In this document: positions 40,090 to 52,700 of the stretch, piece by piece
How the letters are laid out: each line of letters starts with the position of its first letter
How positions within the stretch are numbered: the stretch's first letter is position 1
Assembly: GCA_043228905.1 (NCBI GenBank)
Contig: JBHGNT010000018.1
Location: forward strand, 14,446,001-14,510,000
Length of the DNA: 64,000 bases
Direction of reading: 5' to 3'
From: Azolla caroliniana
Taxonomy: Eukaryota > Polypodiophyta
The notes under the pieces: model-generated
What the model was told of the DNA's origin: nothing
Seen by the model: only the letters and a program-made list of their open reading frames with translations
Database searches by the model: none
Made by a program: the position numbers and the translations under genes

Positions 40090-42110
40090 ATGGAAGGAGG
40101 TGTGAGTGGTTTCCTAGGTATGATATTTCTAAACTCTCTGAACTATGCAAACTTGTAGATAAAGATGGAAGACCTTCTCATAGTCAAAGACCTGTATGAG
40201 CCCATCGAAAGAGCAGAAATACCCACGGGGGTATTAGAGTCGGAATGGAAACTTCTGAACAGAAAGGCGGTGGCCACCATCAGACAATGTGTCGATGTAT
40301 GTGTCCTTCAGCATGTGGCGAACGATACAAATGCCAACGAGATGTGGCAGAAGCAGTCAGGCCCATATGAGAGGAAGAACGCCCTCAACAAAACATCTTT
40401 GATGAGAAAGATTGTGAGGTTAAAATACAGGGACGGAGAACACATAGTTGAGCACATAAGCACATTCATGGGGTATGTGAACCAACTTGTGGCAACCAAG
40501 TTCCCCCTTGAGGATGCAATGCAGGCCATCCTACTACTGTGTACCTTGCCGGCAGCTGGGAGAATCTGATGGTGACTCTCAACACCTCGTGTCAAGAAGA
40601 GAACTTGTCTCTTCAAGCGGTAAATACAAGTATCTTGAACAAGGAGACAAGAAAGAAAGACAAGGGTGTCCTATCCCAATTGGAGTTAAACGTGACTCAA
40701 CATACGGGCATAGGAAGGAATCGACAAAGAAGTCCACAAAGAAAGGACATGTCCCAAGCTAGGTCCAAGTTCAGAGGCAAATTGACATGCTTTTATTGTG
40801 GAAAGCCTGGACACTTCCAAAAGGACTGTCGACACCTCAAGAAGGACAAGAGTGTCGGTAATAATGTCAAACACAAGAAGATTCTTGATGAAAAGGGCAC
40901 ATCAGTCGTAGCTACGAGTGTAGAGGAGATCCTGTTCATTTGTCAGCAAGCAAGCACAAATCTTGCAAGTGAAGAGTGCACATGGGTGATTGACTCTGGT
41001 GCATCTTTCCATATAACTCTGTCGCGAGAGTGTTTCTCAACTTACATAGCCGGGGATCATGACTATGTAAAGATGGGAGATAATGGGGAATGCAAGATAG
41101 CTGGCATAGGAAGTGTAAGCTTGATGGTGTCGACAGGTTGTCGACTGAGTTTGAGGGAAGTTCAACATGTCCCCGATATCAGATTAAATCTGATATCGAC
41201 TGGAAGGTTGGATGATGAAGGCTACCTTGGTAGCTTTCGAAACGACAAGTGGAAGTTCTGCTAAGGAAACCTCATTTTGGCTTGAGCACAAAAAGAGGGC
41301 ACACTGTGTATGATGCATGCCCAACTGTGCAAGTCGGAAGTGAATGTGGCAGCCAACCCAAGTGGAGAGTTATGGCATAAGAGACTATGCCACATGAGTG
41401 AAAAAGGGATGCATATCCTAGCCGACCAGGAACTTCTCCCAGAAGTGAAAGGTGTACACTTGGAGAAGTGTGTCGACTACTTAGTCGGAAAGCAGAACAA
41501 GACAACATTCCACTCAAGCCCACCGAGAAGAAGAGAAGTACCATTGGAACTGGTACACACGGATGTGTGCTATGTAGATGCTCCATCACATCGAAGGGGA
41601 CAATACTTCATGGCCTTCATCAACAACTACAGCCGGAAGTTGTGGGATTTCATACTAAAGTCTAAGGACCAAGTATTGTCATTCTTTAAGGAGTTCCAGG
41701 CTAGCGCCGAAAGAGAGTCGGGTCGGAAGATGAAGGCTGTCCAAACCGACAATGGTGGCGAATATAGAGGGCAATTCGAAGAATATTGCATGGCCTAAGG
41801 TATTTGAATCGAGTACACAATGCCAAAGACCCCTGAGTTCAACGGGCTTGTAGAGAGGATGAATCAAACAATCATGGAGAGAGTATGCTCTCTCATGCTA
41901 AACTGCCGAAATCGTATTGGGCGGAGGTGATGTATATAACTATCTATCTGATCAACAAGTCTCCCTCAGTACCATTGAAAGGTGATGTTCCACAAAGGGT
42001 GTGGACAAGAAAAGATGTCTCCTACCAACACCTACAGGTGTTCGGAAGCTTAGTGTATATGCATGTAGCTAAGGATCAAAGGTCGAAGCTCGACAGTAAG
42101 TCGAAACCAT
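40090..42110 (+). pseudogene. RE11 gag, protease and integrase remnant
   Basis: The ATG at 40090 gives MEGGVSGFLGMIFLNSLNY, close to the RE4 start. Gag is open in two frames with a shift near 40550. The zinc knuckle CFYCGKPGHFQKDC (about 40788-40830) and protease WVIDSGASFHIT (about 40984) are intact. Stops occur at 40159, 41263, 41285 and 41797. GAG-pre-integrase LWHKRLCHMSEKGM (41370) and integrase with HTDVCYVDA, QTDNGGEY and FNGLVERMNQT follow. The frame runs into RE12 at KSKP. Confidence 0.8.
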
Positions 42111-44147
42111 ACATTGGCCCATGCGTGATATTCTTGGTATTCGCCATCCGTAATGTTCGTCATATTCGAGAATACAAAATGACCCCAAGAATATTACAGA
42201 ACCATTCGTTTTAAATTTACATAATAAAAAATAATTAATTTACTAAAAAAATAATTAATTCACTAAAATATTAACCAATTCACTAATAATGAATTAATTT
42301 ACTAAAAATATTAATTAATTCATTAATAGTCAATTAATTATGGTTCCTAATTTCAACCAAAATTAGGGTTTTAAAAATTAAAATATTAATTAATTCACTA
42401 ATAATGAATGAATTAATTAGGGTTCCTAATTTCAACCAAAATTAGAGTTTTAGGAATTAAAATATTAATTAATTCACTACTAATGAGTTAATTTACTACA
42501 ACATTAATTAATTCATGAATGATCAATTAATTAGGGTTCCTTGTTTTACATAAAATTAGGGTTTTAAAAATTAAAATAGTAATTAATTCATTAATAATTA
42601 TAGAACGTAATATTTGTGTTCGTGCAAGCATTCAAACGTTTGGAAATGAACACGTTTGAAATGGGAAAAATATGTGATCCTTTTCTTTTATTTTCTTTTC
42701 ATTTATTCTCATTACAATTTAGCTCACCCTAGTGGTAAGGAGTCATGCTATTGTTGTCTATGTCTTGGGTTCGATTCCCAATTTTCTTATCTCTTTCTCT
42801 CTCTTACTCATTAGTACCTACTACCATGTCATAGCAAAATTTTATGTTAGTGTTATAATAGTTTTTTTCTTTTATTTTTTTATCATTAGAACTAAGCACA
42901 ACCTAGTGATAAGTTGATGTGCTACTATTACTTGTGTCTTGGGTTCAATTCCGAACTTTCTCATGTTCTCTTGTTAGTGTCATGTTCCTTTTTCTTCTTT
43001 TTCTTTCTTTCTTTTGTTATTAGAAATTAGCTCACCTGAGTGGTAAGTTGTTATGCTACTACTGCCTATGTCATGGCAAAATTTTAAGTTAGTGTCATGT
43101 TCCTTTTTCTTTCTTTCTTTCTTTGTTATTAGAAATTAGGTCACCCCAGTGGTAAGTTTTATGCTACTACTGCCTATGTCATGTTTTCTTCATATTCTCG
43201 AATGTACGTTTTATGAGTTTTTGATCGTTTCTTTTTTTCTTTCTTTGTTATTAGAAATTAGGTCACCCTAGTGGTAAGTTGTTATGCTATTACTGCCTAT
43301 GTCATGTTTTCTTCATATTCTCGAATATACGTTTTATGAGTTTTTGAACGTTCGATTATAATTTATAATGACATATTTTGATTCAATCTCTATAGTTCAT
43401 ACTCATTTGTTTTGTAAAGTTCTAAAGTGAGGATGATAAAGATATCTTGCTTCGCATCCCAAAAGTATGCATGTGATACAATGCAAATATTGCAACCATA
43501 CTTATGTTGGTGGTTCACAATGGATTAGAGTCCACTTATTGGGATTGAGAGTGAATCAATATATAATATAGACCCTAGTCAATCTAATCCAACTTGTCAA
43601 TCCAATCCAACTTTGAGATGATTTACCATACACGTTTGATTGAATCATTCTCGAATGAGAATGCACATATGATACGTATGTTTCATTCTATGTTAATAAT
43701 GAATTAATTTACTAAAACATGAATTAATTCATGAGTAATTAATTAACTAGGGCTCCTTATTTCAGCCAAATTTAGGGTTTCAATACCACCCTAAGTTTGG
43801 AGGTCGAGAATAATATGTAAGTGATGCTCAGAGGATGAGGGGGAGGCGAGGATGTAGGCCGAAAAGAAGAAATATGGTTGAAATTAGGGTTTCGACTGAA
43901 ATTACGGTTTTCAGCCGAAACCCTAGTTTGCAGGCCGAGAATAGGATGCAAGGTAAGGTGAGGGTGTAAGAATCAAGTACAAGATGTAGGGTGTGGCCTC
44001 TTTGGTCACTATTCTGTGTTGCTCACTCACTAGCTAGCGTTAAAAAAACGTTTTTTTTTCAAAAAAAAAGGAAAAGACAAATAGTATTACTTGTATTCGT
44101 ATGCATTCCCGGGGGAGGCCCCATGAATGCGAATATGTCAATCTATG
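42111..44147. mobile_element. RE12: AT-rich insert of unknown class in RE11 (2037 bp)
   Basis: The RE11 sequence GTCGAAACCAT is duplicated on both sides (42100-42110 and 44148-44158, 11 bp), which marks an insertion. I find no convincing terminal inverted repeats, no ORF and no poly(A) at either end. The inside has repeats of AATTAATTCACTAATAATG type (42220-42600), several TTAGGGTTT-like tracts and a tRNA-like array (42719-43304). It could be a SINE/LINE-derived composite or a non-TIR Mutator-like element. Confidence 0.6.
42719..43304 (+). repeat. Array of five tRNA-like units in RE12
   Basis: Units near 42719-42780, 42891-42952, 43026-43076, 43134-43182 and 43256-43304 share an A-box-like TAGCTCACCCTAGTGGTAAG and a conserved TTATGCTACTACTGCCTATGTC stretch. 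The first two also keep a B box (GGGTTCGATTCCC, GGGTTCAATTCC). They lie 110-170 bp apart, separated by CTTT-rich spacers. They look like SINE heads or decayed tRNA genes duplicated in tandem; none folds as a complete tRNA by eye. Confidence 0.55.
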
Positions 44148-44148
44148 G

Positions 44149-44845
44149 TCGAAACCATGCATATTCATGGAATACTCGGAGGACGAGTTCGGCTATAGGT
44201 TGTTGGGCTTAGTCGATAAGAAAGTAGTGAGGAGTCAGGATTTAGTCTTCTTGGAAGACAAGACAATTGAGGATTGGAAGCAACAGAAGTCAGAATCGAC
44301 TTCCCAGTCAACTCCCACTACTACCGACTTAAGGCCAAGTGAACCGACACGGTCGGTTGTTCAGAGACAACCAGTCGACATCGACAAATACAGATGAGTC
44401 AGAGCCGACAAAGCTATTGAAGTCGATCGCGGAATACGAGTCCGAGTTGGTTAACCCCCAATGAACGATAGACGCATATGAACCCGAGTCGAGAGAAGAG
44501 TCACCAGAGACATTCGACTAGAGCCGACAATGGGTGGAAGGAGATACCCACTCAGAGAAAGAAGAGCATCGACTACAGATGTCAGTCAATACATCCTCTT
44601 GACTGATGACGGTGAACCTGAGTGCTATGAAGAAGCCATGGTCAATGACCACAAATAGAAATGGTAGAGTGCAATGCAAGATGAGATGGACTCCTTGCAT
44701 GAAAATTATACCTACGATATGGTGGAGCTACCAAAAGGTAAGAGAGCACTTAGAAATAAATGGGTCTACAAGGTGAAGACTAGAGAAGTTGATACTACAC
44801 CCAAATATAAAGCCCGCATTGTGGTGATGGGGTTTCAACAGAAAA
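44149..44845 (+). pseudogene. RE11 integrase C-terminus and RT start
   Basis: It continues from 42110: FMEYSEDEFGYRLLGLVDKK, VVRSQDLVFLEDKTIEDW, an acidic spacer with stops, RYPLRERRAST, then the RT start MQDEMDSLHENYTYDMVELP and KARIVVMGFQQK, where RE13 begins. Confidence 0.8.
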
Positions 44846-45400
44846 TGTCGGGAAATCGGTCTCTCCGGATGGGATCCGATGATGAATAAAGAGCACCCGG
44901 TGAAAACCGGAAGAGATCCGGAAACCAGATCGGTGGACCCGGTGAGAACCAGAAGAGAAGACAGATTTGTAAACATGTCTTGAATAAGCTCATTGAGGCC
45001 ATATTTGTAAATAGCCCTAAGTTCATATAACTATGAATATGACTTAGGGCAATCACTTTAGCATGTGTGATTGTGTTGTTGTCATATTGTTGTAACTGTT
45101 GTACAGAGTGAGAGGGAGGGAGAGAGAGAGATACAGAGTGATACTCTGTTGTAACCGCCATTGTGCGTAGAAACATAGCTCAAGGTCGTTGCCTCCAAGT
45201 CTTTGATTGTACCCCTTCTCTTCATAGTGATAGTTCGGAGTCTGTGGGCTCCCATGGTTTTTTCCTATTAGGGTTTTCCACGTAAACATCCGGTGTCATT
45301 TTTCTTGTGTATTATCCACTTCCCATTTCTGTGTTTGATTCTTATAGAAGTGACTTACTACTCGGTTGTGGCCAAGTGATATTCTGTGCATTTCTTTACA
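44846..45400 (+). repeat. RE13 5' LTR (555 bp)
   Basis: It begins TGTCGGGAAATCGG (the 3' LTR has TGTTGGG) and ends TTCTTTACA, as in RE4. Confidence 0.85.
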
Positions 45401-45429
45401 AACTGGTATCAAAGCGAACAACACTGAAA

Positions 45430-47853
45430 ATGGAAGAATCTTTTGACGGCATGTTCAAGATCACCGGCTCCAACTACTCAGTGTGGAAGTCGAAGATGAG
45501 GGACATGCTGGTGGTTAAAGATCTTTAGTTGCCGGTTCAGTTCGGGGACAAGAGACCGGATAAAATCAACGCCACGGTGTGGGAGGTGATGCACATGAAG
45601 ACGACGGCATACATCCGGTGCTTCATCGACATGAGCTTGTACAACAACTTCAATGAAGAGAGCAAGGCTCATGAACTCTAGGAGAAGATCAACATCATGT
45701 TCCAGAACAAGAATGTCGTTAATCGGGTTTCGGTATTTCGGAAACTAGTGAGGCTCCGGTACCAAGACAGCTCCAGTATGGCGGAGCACATGACTGCCTT
45801 CCAGGGGCTGATACACCAAGCAACTTCCTTGGAAGTACCTCTCGCCGATGAGATACTTGCTCTACTCCTACTCGGTTCCCTCCCGGATAGTTGGGAGATG
45901 TTAGTTGTCACGTTGGGCAACGCCGGGCCGGAAGGGAAACAACTATCCCTAGCAAGGCTCAAGTTGAGCTTGCTAGATGAGGAGGCGCGTCGGAAAGACA
46001 AGGAGGTAATCTCCGACACCAAAGCCCTCCTTACCGAATCGGAACGCGGAAGATAAAGGATTTGGAGTCCCCAGAACCGGGAAAAGCCGGGGACACGGTC
46101 AAAGTCAAGGGTAAGGTCCACTTGCTTCTATTGCGGCAAGTCGGGGCACTTCTAGAAGAACTGTTGGCATTTCTGAAAGGACAAGGGAACCGACAATACC
46201 AATTCGAAGAAGTCACGGGACCAAAACGGTTCGAATCGGTGAGGCTCGGACCAAAAGGGAACGACGACGATCACGACAAGTGAAGAAGAACTAATGCTTA
46301 TCACCGAGGAGATTGAGCTGAACGTTGCCATCGACGAGACAACGTGGGTTGTCAATTCCGGAGCGTCGCTCCAACTTACCCCGGACCGGAAATGCTTCTC
46401 ATCCTACACAGCCAGTGAGCACGGCTGTGTCCGGATGGGGAATGAAGGGACATGCTGAATTATCGTCATAGGAGATGTGTTGTTGACGACATCAACCAGA
46501 TGCAAGTTGTTGCTGAAGGATGTCCGACACGTTCCGGAGGTTTGACTGAACCTGATATCAGCAGGTTGGCTAGATGATGAAGGCTACACATGTAGCATTT
46601 GGAACAGTGTCATGAAGTTTTGCAAAGGGAGCTTAATAGTGGCTTGAGCCCGGAAGGTCAACACACTGTACTTGATGAATGCCCGGATATGCCGGGGAGA
46701 AGTGAACGTAGCATCCGACACTGTCGGTGAGCTGTGGCACAAAAGACTGTGTCACATGAGTGAGAAGGGGATGAAGAGGCTTGCCGAAGACAACCTCATT
46801 CCGGTGAAGGACGTGCAACTTGAGAAGTGCACCAACTGCCTGGCCGGCAAGCAAAACCGCACCTCCTTCCGGTCAAGACCACCGATGAGACGGAATGCAA
46901 CACTGGAGCTGGTGCATACCGATGTGTGTCAAGTCGACACGAAGTCACATGCTGGATCGCAGTACTTCGTAAAGTTCATAGACGACCACAGTCGGAAGCT
47001 GTGGGTCTCACCGTTGAAGACGAAGGACCAAGTGTTATCCGTCTTCAAGGAGCTCCATACGAGAGTGGAAAGAGAAACCGGTCGGAAGCTGAAGGCGGTT
47101 CGAGCAGATAACGGAGGAGAATACCGGGGGCAGTTCAAGGAGTACTACCAGTCAAAGGGAATCTGGCTCGAGTTTACTGTGCCGAAGATGCCAGAACTAA
47201 ACGACATGGCCAAAAGGATGAACCGGACCATAATGGAGAGAGTCTGGAGCATGCTCGCACATGCCAAGTTACCCAAGACATTTTGGGCTGAGGCGCTGAC
47301 AACAGCAACCTATGTGATAAACAGATCACCCTCAATACCCTTGGACGGAGACTCACCACAGAAAGTATGGACCAGTAAGGATGTGTCTTACCAGGATCTG
47401 AAGGTGTTCGGGTGTCTCGCATACGTGCATGTGGCGAAGGACAAGAGAGCAAAGCTAGATCCAAAGTCCCGGCCATGCATATTCCTTGGATACGACGATG
47501 ATGAGTTTGGTTACCGGGTGTGGGATCTGGTCGACAGAAAGGTGTTCCGGAGTCGGGAGATAGTCTTCATGGAAGAAAGGACCATTGCTGACTGGGAGTC
47601 GGAGAAGAAGGTAACGAACTCCCGATCATCCATTGAAAACTGGCTTGAGGACAAAAGGATATACCCGGTTGAAAACCGGATGACACTCGACGAACCAGCC
47701 AGATACGTATAGGAAACTGAACCGACCGAAGAAGAAGAAGAAGAAGAAGAAGAAGAAGAAATCGGAACCAGACAAGATCCCGAATCGGATTCGGATTAAG
47801 AACACACAGAGGAACCGGTAGTCAGAAACCAAGGATGGAGATATCCTCTCCGG
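45430..47853 (+). pseudogene. RE13 gag, protease and integrase remnant
   Basis: The ATG at 45430 gives MEESFDGMFKITGSNYSVWK. Stops occur at 45526, 45679, 46054 and others. The zinc knuckle region reads CFYCGKSGHF-stop-KNC. The protease Asp is lost: WVVNSGAS (about 46345). GAG-pre-integrase and integrase (46672-47712) are open for 346 aa, but the catalytic Glu is Lys (ELNDMAKRMNRT where RE4 has NGLAERMNR). A (GAA)n run at 47729-47762 encodes poly-Glu. RE14 interrupts at 47854 within RYPL. Confidence 0.85.
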
Positions 47854-47931
47854 TGTTGGGAACAAGGTCGTCAATGTGGAAGAACAAACAACATCTATGA
47901 TGGTGAAGAACCTGCGTATGTGAATGAAACA

Positions 47932-47964
<33 letters not shown>

Positions 47965-48161
47965 TAGGCACAAAGAAACGTTATATTGCTCAATAGCAAC
48001 AGTTACAAATGACAACTAACCACCAACTAAAGGTTACAAAGTCACTTTATATAGTGACTATCCTAGGGCAACTGCCCTTTATGCTATTTACAAAAATAGC
48101 CCAACCTTGGGCTGTCCAAAGGGACAGTATGAATACGGCCATTATACACTCATATTCGACA
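47854..48161 (-). repeat. RE14 3' LTR (308 bp)
   Basis: The minus strand begins TGTCGAATATGAG and ends TTGTTCCCAACA. It includes a (CA)n tract at about 47934-47962. Confidence 0.85.
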
Positions 48162-48429
48162 CTCCCCCGTAATGGGCGTATACATGGGTTATCTGAAATT
48201 ACAGGTATATACAACTAGGTTTATCGGACAGATCGGTTTTGTTCGAGTTGGCAAGATATGAAGACAGAAGACCGAACCGGTCGGGTTAGAAGAGCTAAAG
48301 CCGATTCTCAAAGAACCGATGTCAGTTGTCTGATACCATCCTATGCTGTGTGTCCGACTTTTTAACCAGACCGATTTTTCGTTACGCCCATCTGGTGTCA
48401 AAGGGACCGGAAGCGATCCGCCGAAAGAC

Positions 48430-48674
48430 ACTTGGTCATTCCATCTGAGACATTATCGGTTGTGGATATCTTCTCGAGACCGAGTTTCCCTGAAATGACG
48501 CAGCCCGAACAAAGTGATATCGAATGTCGATATGCTTAGAGGCATTGTGGTGAACCGGATTTTTTGACAAAGCAACAACACCCTGGTTGTCGTTGTAGAC
48601 AACTGGAGCCGAGTCGAGGTCGACTTGTTGAACGTGTGCGCCAGCCGACCAAGCCATAAAGCTTCTTTTGCCGC
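48430..48674 (-). pseudogene. RE14 RNase H, C-terminal piece
   Basis: The minus-strand translation VVYNDNQGVVALSKNPVHHN and SKHIDIRYHFVR is the last part of Copia RNase H, where the catalytic YCDN/S is YNDN. It joins the piece at 56458 once RE15 is removed. Confidence 0.8.
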
Positions 48675-49658
48675 TGTCGTGAAGATCCGTCACTACGCGC
48701 GGATCGTGAGGTGGAACCGCCGGGGTTCTAGACCAGAAGGATTTAGAGTCGATACAAGCTTTGGCGAGAAAGTACTTAAGATAGATTGGGAAAGAGAGAA
48801 GTTGAGATTACACGATTGATTTGAAAACGAATTTCTTCCTCTTAATTTTCATAAAAAAAAACCGTCTTTTTCTCCTCCCCCTTCCCTCTTTTATAGATGC
48901 TCTCATGCATATGATGCATGTGAGGGTACAAGACATGCATAAATTGCATGTTTGCAATTTGGCGCTTAAGTATTACATGTGGTGCATGCTAACCATGTCA
49001 CTCATTTTAGCTCTCATGGATGAGAATTTACATGTAAAAGTACAATGATAGAAATATAATTTCAACTAAATACCATGGCTTAATGGTAAGCCAATTGACT
49101 CCTAACTTGGAGGTGCAAGGTTCGAATTCGTACTTGCCCTCCTTGTATATATATTTATATATTTATTTTATCTAGTCGCCGGACACCGTCGCCGAATACC
49201 GGTGCCTCGCCGGATGCCGCCGCCGGATACCGGATACCGGTGCCGCATGCTGCCGCCGGATCACCGGCTCCATCTCCGGTCCGGTTTTGGTTGGCCAAAA
49301 CTCTTTTCGAGTAGCTAGCCACCTCCACTCTTAGTTCAAGTTACCTTGAACTCTCTATGCTCCACACATAGACACAAAGATAATATCTTTTGCTCCACCT
49401 TATATATGTTGAGAGCTGTATTTGTCGTGCCTATGTGGGATATCTCACAATTTTCTCCTTTCCTTTTATAAACTTTATACCCTCATATCTTGACATTTAG
49501 TTGTCCGTTTCTCGTGTAATAAAGTGCATTCGAAACCTCCATCATTTTGTACTTAGATATTAAAAATGTTATCTTCACAATTATTGTATTACGTGATTCA
49601 TACTCGATTTCGTACGTTTTATGGGATTTTCACACTATTGCCGAAAATCTTCACGACA
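48675..49658 (-). repeat. RE15 3' LTR (984 bp)
   Basis: The plus strand begins TGTCGTGAAGATCCG and ends ATCTTCACGACA, an inverted-repeat pair (TGTCGTGAAGAT with ATCTTCACGACA). It holds a tRNA-like module (49073-49140) and a CCGGATACCGG-rich minisatellite near 49190-49265. Confidence 0.9.
49073..49140 (+). repeat. tRNA-like module in RE15 LTR
   Basis: TGGCTTAATGGTAAGC (A-box-like) and GGTTCGAATTC (B-box-like) lie 38 bp apart. The 5' LTR copy (55845-55912) has a better B box, GGTTCGAATCC. It probably derives from a tRNA or a SINE; aminoacyl-stem pairing is poor. Confidence 0.5.
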
Positions 49659-49730
49659 TCCACCCCCACCAAACCGCACGTCCTCCGGTACGTGCCAAGA
49701 AGAGAAGAAGTGAGATTTCGGCTACGATGA

Positions 49731-52700
49731 TCAATTAGATTCCTCCATGTCTTCATTTTTATCCGGCCTATTATGTTCATCGTCGACGTATTCGAGGTCA
49801 GGATCCTTGTCTTGTCTTTTCTTGAAAAGCTTTACTCTTTTTCCCGCAATGGGTACGGCCAACCTTGATCCGTCTAGTTCCGCAAGGTGGTATGTGGCAT
49901 TATCGTTGGCACTTGTCACCACATACGGCCCGAACCATCTTCTTGCGAACTTCCTTGTTGTACTATGTTGATTGTCAAGGGTGCTGTCGTAAACCAAAAC
50001 CCAATCCCCTTCTTCAATCTTCTTGGGACGAAGTCGATGCGTGTTGTCGAACCGAACTTTGTTCTTTACTCGGGCTGCCTTCATCATCTTTCGCGCTTTT
50101 TCTAAATCTTCAGGTCTTCTTTCAAGTTGCCTTATCCGCGCCGCTAATAACTCTTCTCGGCTCATCTCGTTCTCCCACGGTATCGCTACCCATGAGGCGA
50201 TCGTCCTTTCGATGGGCATAATCGGCTTTTGTCCATACATAAGCTCCGTCGGCATATACCCTGTCACCGAGCTATGTGTCATTCTATCGGCCCACAAGGC
50301 ATAGGGTAATAGTCGTGGCCAATTCCCGACTCGACCGTTGCATGCCCGTACGATGGCTTTAACGATAGGTCCATGCCCTCGCTCGATCTTCCCATTTGCT
50401 TCCGGATTGTAGGCAGTCGTGAGGGAGAGCTTCACGCCTAGTCTTTCGAAGAGCTCCGTCGCTTCGTGCACGTCCAACTCCCCTCGGTCGGCCACTATCT
50501 TCCCTACACATCCATATCGGCAAACAACATCTTCAAGTAAAAATTTACAAACGGCTGAAGTCGTCTTATTTGTCAAGGCTCGTCCTTCCACTTGATTTGT
50601 CAAGTCTTCCCTTGCGAGCGCTAAGTACTTCATTTGTCCCACTCCCATTGGCATCGAGACCAGATCCACCATCCATTTGAAGTGAATGGTGAGTGGGTAT
50701 GTCGGCTTTAACTCATCACGATGACGTATATTTGAATATATTTGGCAAGTTTCACATGTGGACACGAAATGGAGTACATCTTTGTACATGCTTGGCCACC
50801 AGTACTTCTCCTTCAATTTTTCAAACGTCGCCCATGTTCCTCTATGACCTGCCCAAGCACTCTCGTGGAATTCGGTCATCAGCGTCTCTTGCTCTTCTTT
50901 CTTTACCACCACTCGACGTGGTATTCCTATCCTTCTTTTTGGATGTCGCCAAAGGAATCCTCCCTTCAAGAAGTATCGGTAAGCTTTCTTTCGGATTCGT
51001 AGGGCCTCCTCCTTTGTTAACGAAGCATCTGTCGTCAATGTTCTTAGGAATCTACCGATGAGTAACCACTCTCCTTCGTACTCGTTCTCGTTGAAGGTGT
51101 GGAGGGTTTGCGTGTCCTGGTCTTCCGCCGACAATCGAGCCATCTTGAAGAAGTCGAGGGCGACATCTTCATCTTCCGAAACCATGTTACTTTCATTTGA
51201 AAATCTTGCCCTCGACAGCATGTCAGCCATGGCGTTCTTCTTCCCTGCGATGTGACGGATCTCTGGGTTTAAAGATTTGATGTAGGCGATCCACCTTAGC
51301 ATAGCAAGATCTGGGGTCGCACATCCCGAGACCATTCCGAGAATTGGGAGACAATCTGTCTCTATTATCACTTCTGACCCGATCAGGTAATCTTTGTCCG
51401 TCTTCACTACCGACACAATACCCCAAAGTTCCCGCTTGACTTGGGCATATCTTTGTTGCCGTTCGCTGAGAACCTTTGCTCCGAACCGGACGGCATATCG
51501 CGCATTATCTTCACCTTCTTGATTGATGACCCACCCAATTCCGGTTGGGCTCGTATCTACGGTCACATAAATTGGTTTCCCTTCGGCATAGTCGGCCTTC
51601 CTTAGTGCCGGAGCTTCAAGAAGCAGTTTCTTTAATCTTCGCATCGCCTCTGTGTGCTCATCTCGCCATTCGAACTTTATTCTTTTCTTTAGTAGTCCAT
51701 ATAACGGTTCGGCGACATGAGCGTAGTGAGGAATCCATATATGATAAAACACGCACGCTCCAAGGAACCTTCGAACCTCCGTTTGGTTTTCGCATTCTTC
51801 TTTCATGTCTTGGATTGCGTTCACTTTGGATGGCGAGGGCTTCCGGCCGTATGCTCCACACAAGTGACCTACCACCAAGATCTCCGGTTGCCCGAATGCG
51901 GATTTTTCTCCCGAAAATGTCAAATTTGCATCTTCGAGCCTTTGAAGCACCTTCTTGCAATCTTTCATATGATCCGCAACGAACTTTCTACAACCTTCCT
52001 TATCTTTCGATTCATCTTTCTCCTCATCCGAACATCCTTTTATCGGAATATCATCCAATAATGGCATCGTGATGTCCGGAATGCAATCCTTCAAGACTTT
52101 ATTCATGGCATTCACCATATGAGCCACCGAGTTCGCTGCACCTTGGGGTAAGGTACACATCCGCACAAGCCCGATCGGAGTCCTCATGGTTGTAATGTCC
52201 CGACTGTCGATCACCAATTGGAATTGGTCATATCCGGAATAGAGATCGCCAATGGAGTAGATGGACCGGCCCGCAAACGCTTCGGCAAATTCGTCCACGC
52301 TCGGACCGATTCCGGCATTTCGAATTGTTACATTGTTGACGGGTTGAAGATCTTGGATGAATCGCAATGATCCATTCTTCTTTGGCACCGTGAACCACCT
52401 ATTGGAATAAGGAGCATTCGACGGTTCTAGAATTCCCATACTCACCTTCTCCTTTAAGAGCTCGATCAGCTTTGGAAGGTGTGCTCTCGGAACCGGTATC
52501 GGTTTCAAATTCTAAGGCACATGAGGCACCGTGAAGATCACCATTGGCTCTATAACCTTTGGGTCGGCGCATCCGATTTCTCGTGGGAAGAATGCGAAAG
52601 CCTTCCCATGTCTCTCAAGCATATCGCGAAACATTCGCTCCTCTTCAGGGAGAAGGAAATCCTCCTTTCCAACTCGTAGCTTCCCCTTCGTCTCTTTGGT

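Larger units (their letters stand above)
39387..44845 (+). mobile_element. RE11: decayed Copia element, continues beyond the RE13 insertion
   Basis: The 5' LTR is 39387-40062, with primer site TGGTATTAGAGCTTG at 40066. Gag, protease and integrase run to 42110, where RE12 interrupts, and resume at 44149 with the integrase C-terminus and RT start. RE13 then enters the RT at 44846. The rest should lie to the right of the window. Confidence 0.85.

Noticed and set aside
42891-42952. CRISPR-like array in RE12
   Set aside because: Units are tRNA-like, 50-60 bp, unevenly spaced and diverged, in a plant genome; no cas genes.
43862-43935. Interstitial telomere repeat (TTAGGGTTT and AAACCCTAG)
   Set aside because: Only single short motifs within a degenerate inverted repeat, not a tandem TTTAGGG array.
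42111-44147. Helitron or MITE
   Set aside because: An 11-bp flanking duplication argues against a Helitron, and no terminal inverted repeats are visible for a MITE; class left open.
49078-49140. Functional tRNA gene in RE15 LTR
   Set aside because: A and B boxes are present, but no consistent acceptor stem or anticodon arm can be drawn, and the copy is inside an LTR present twice.
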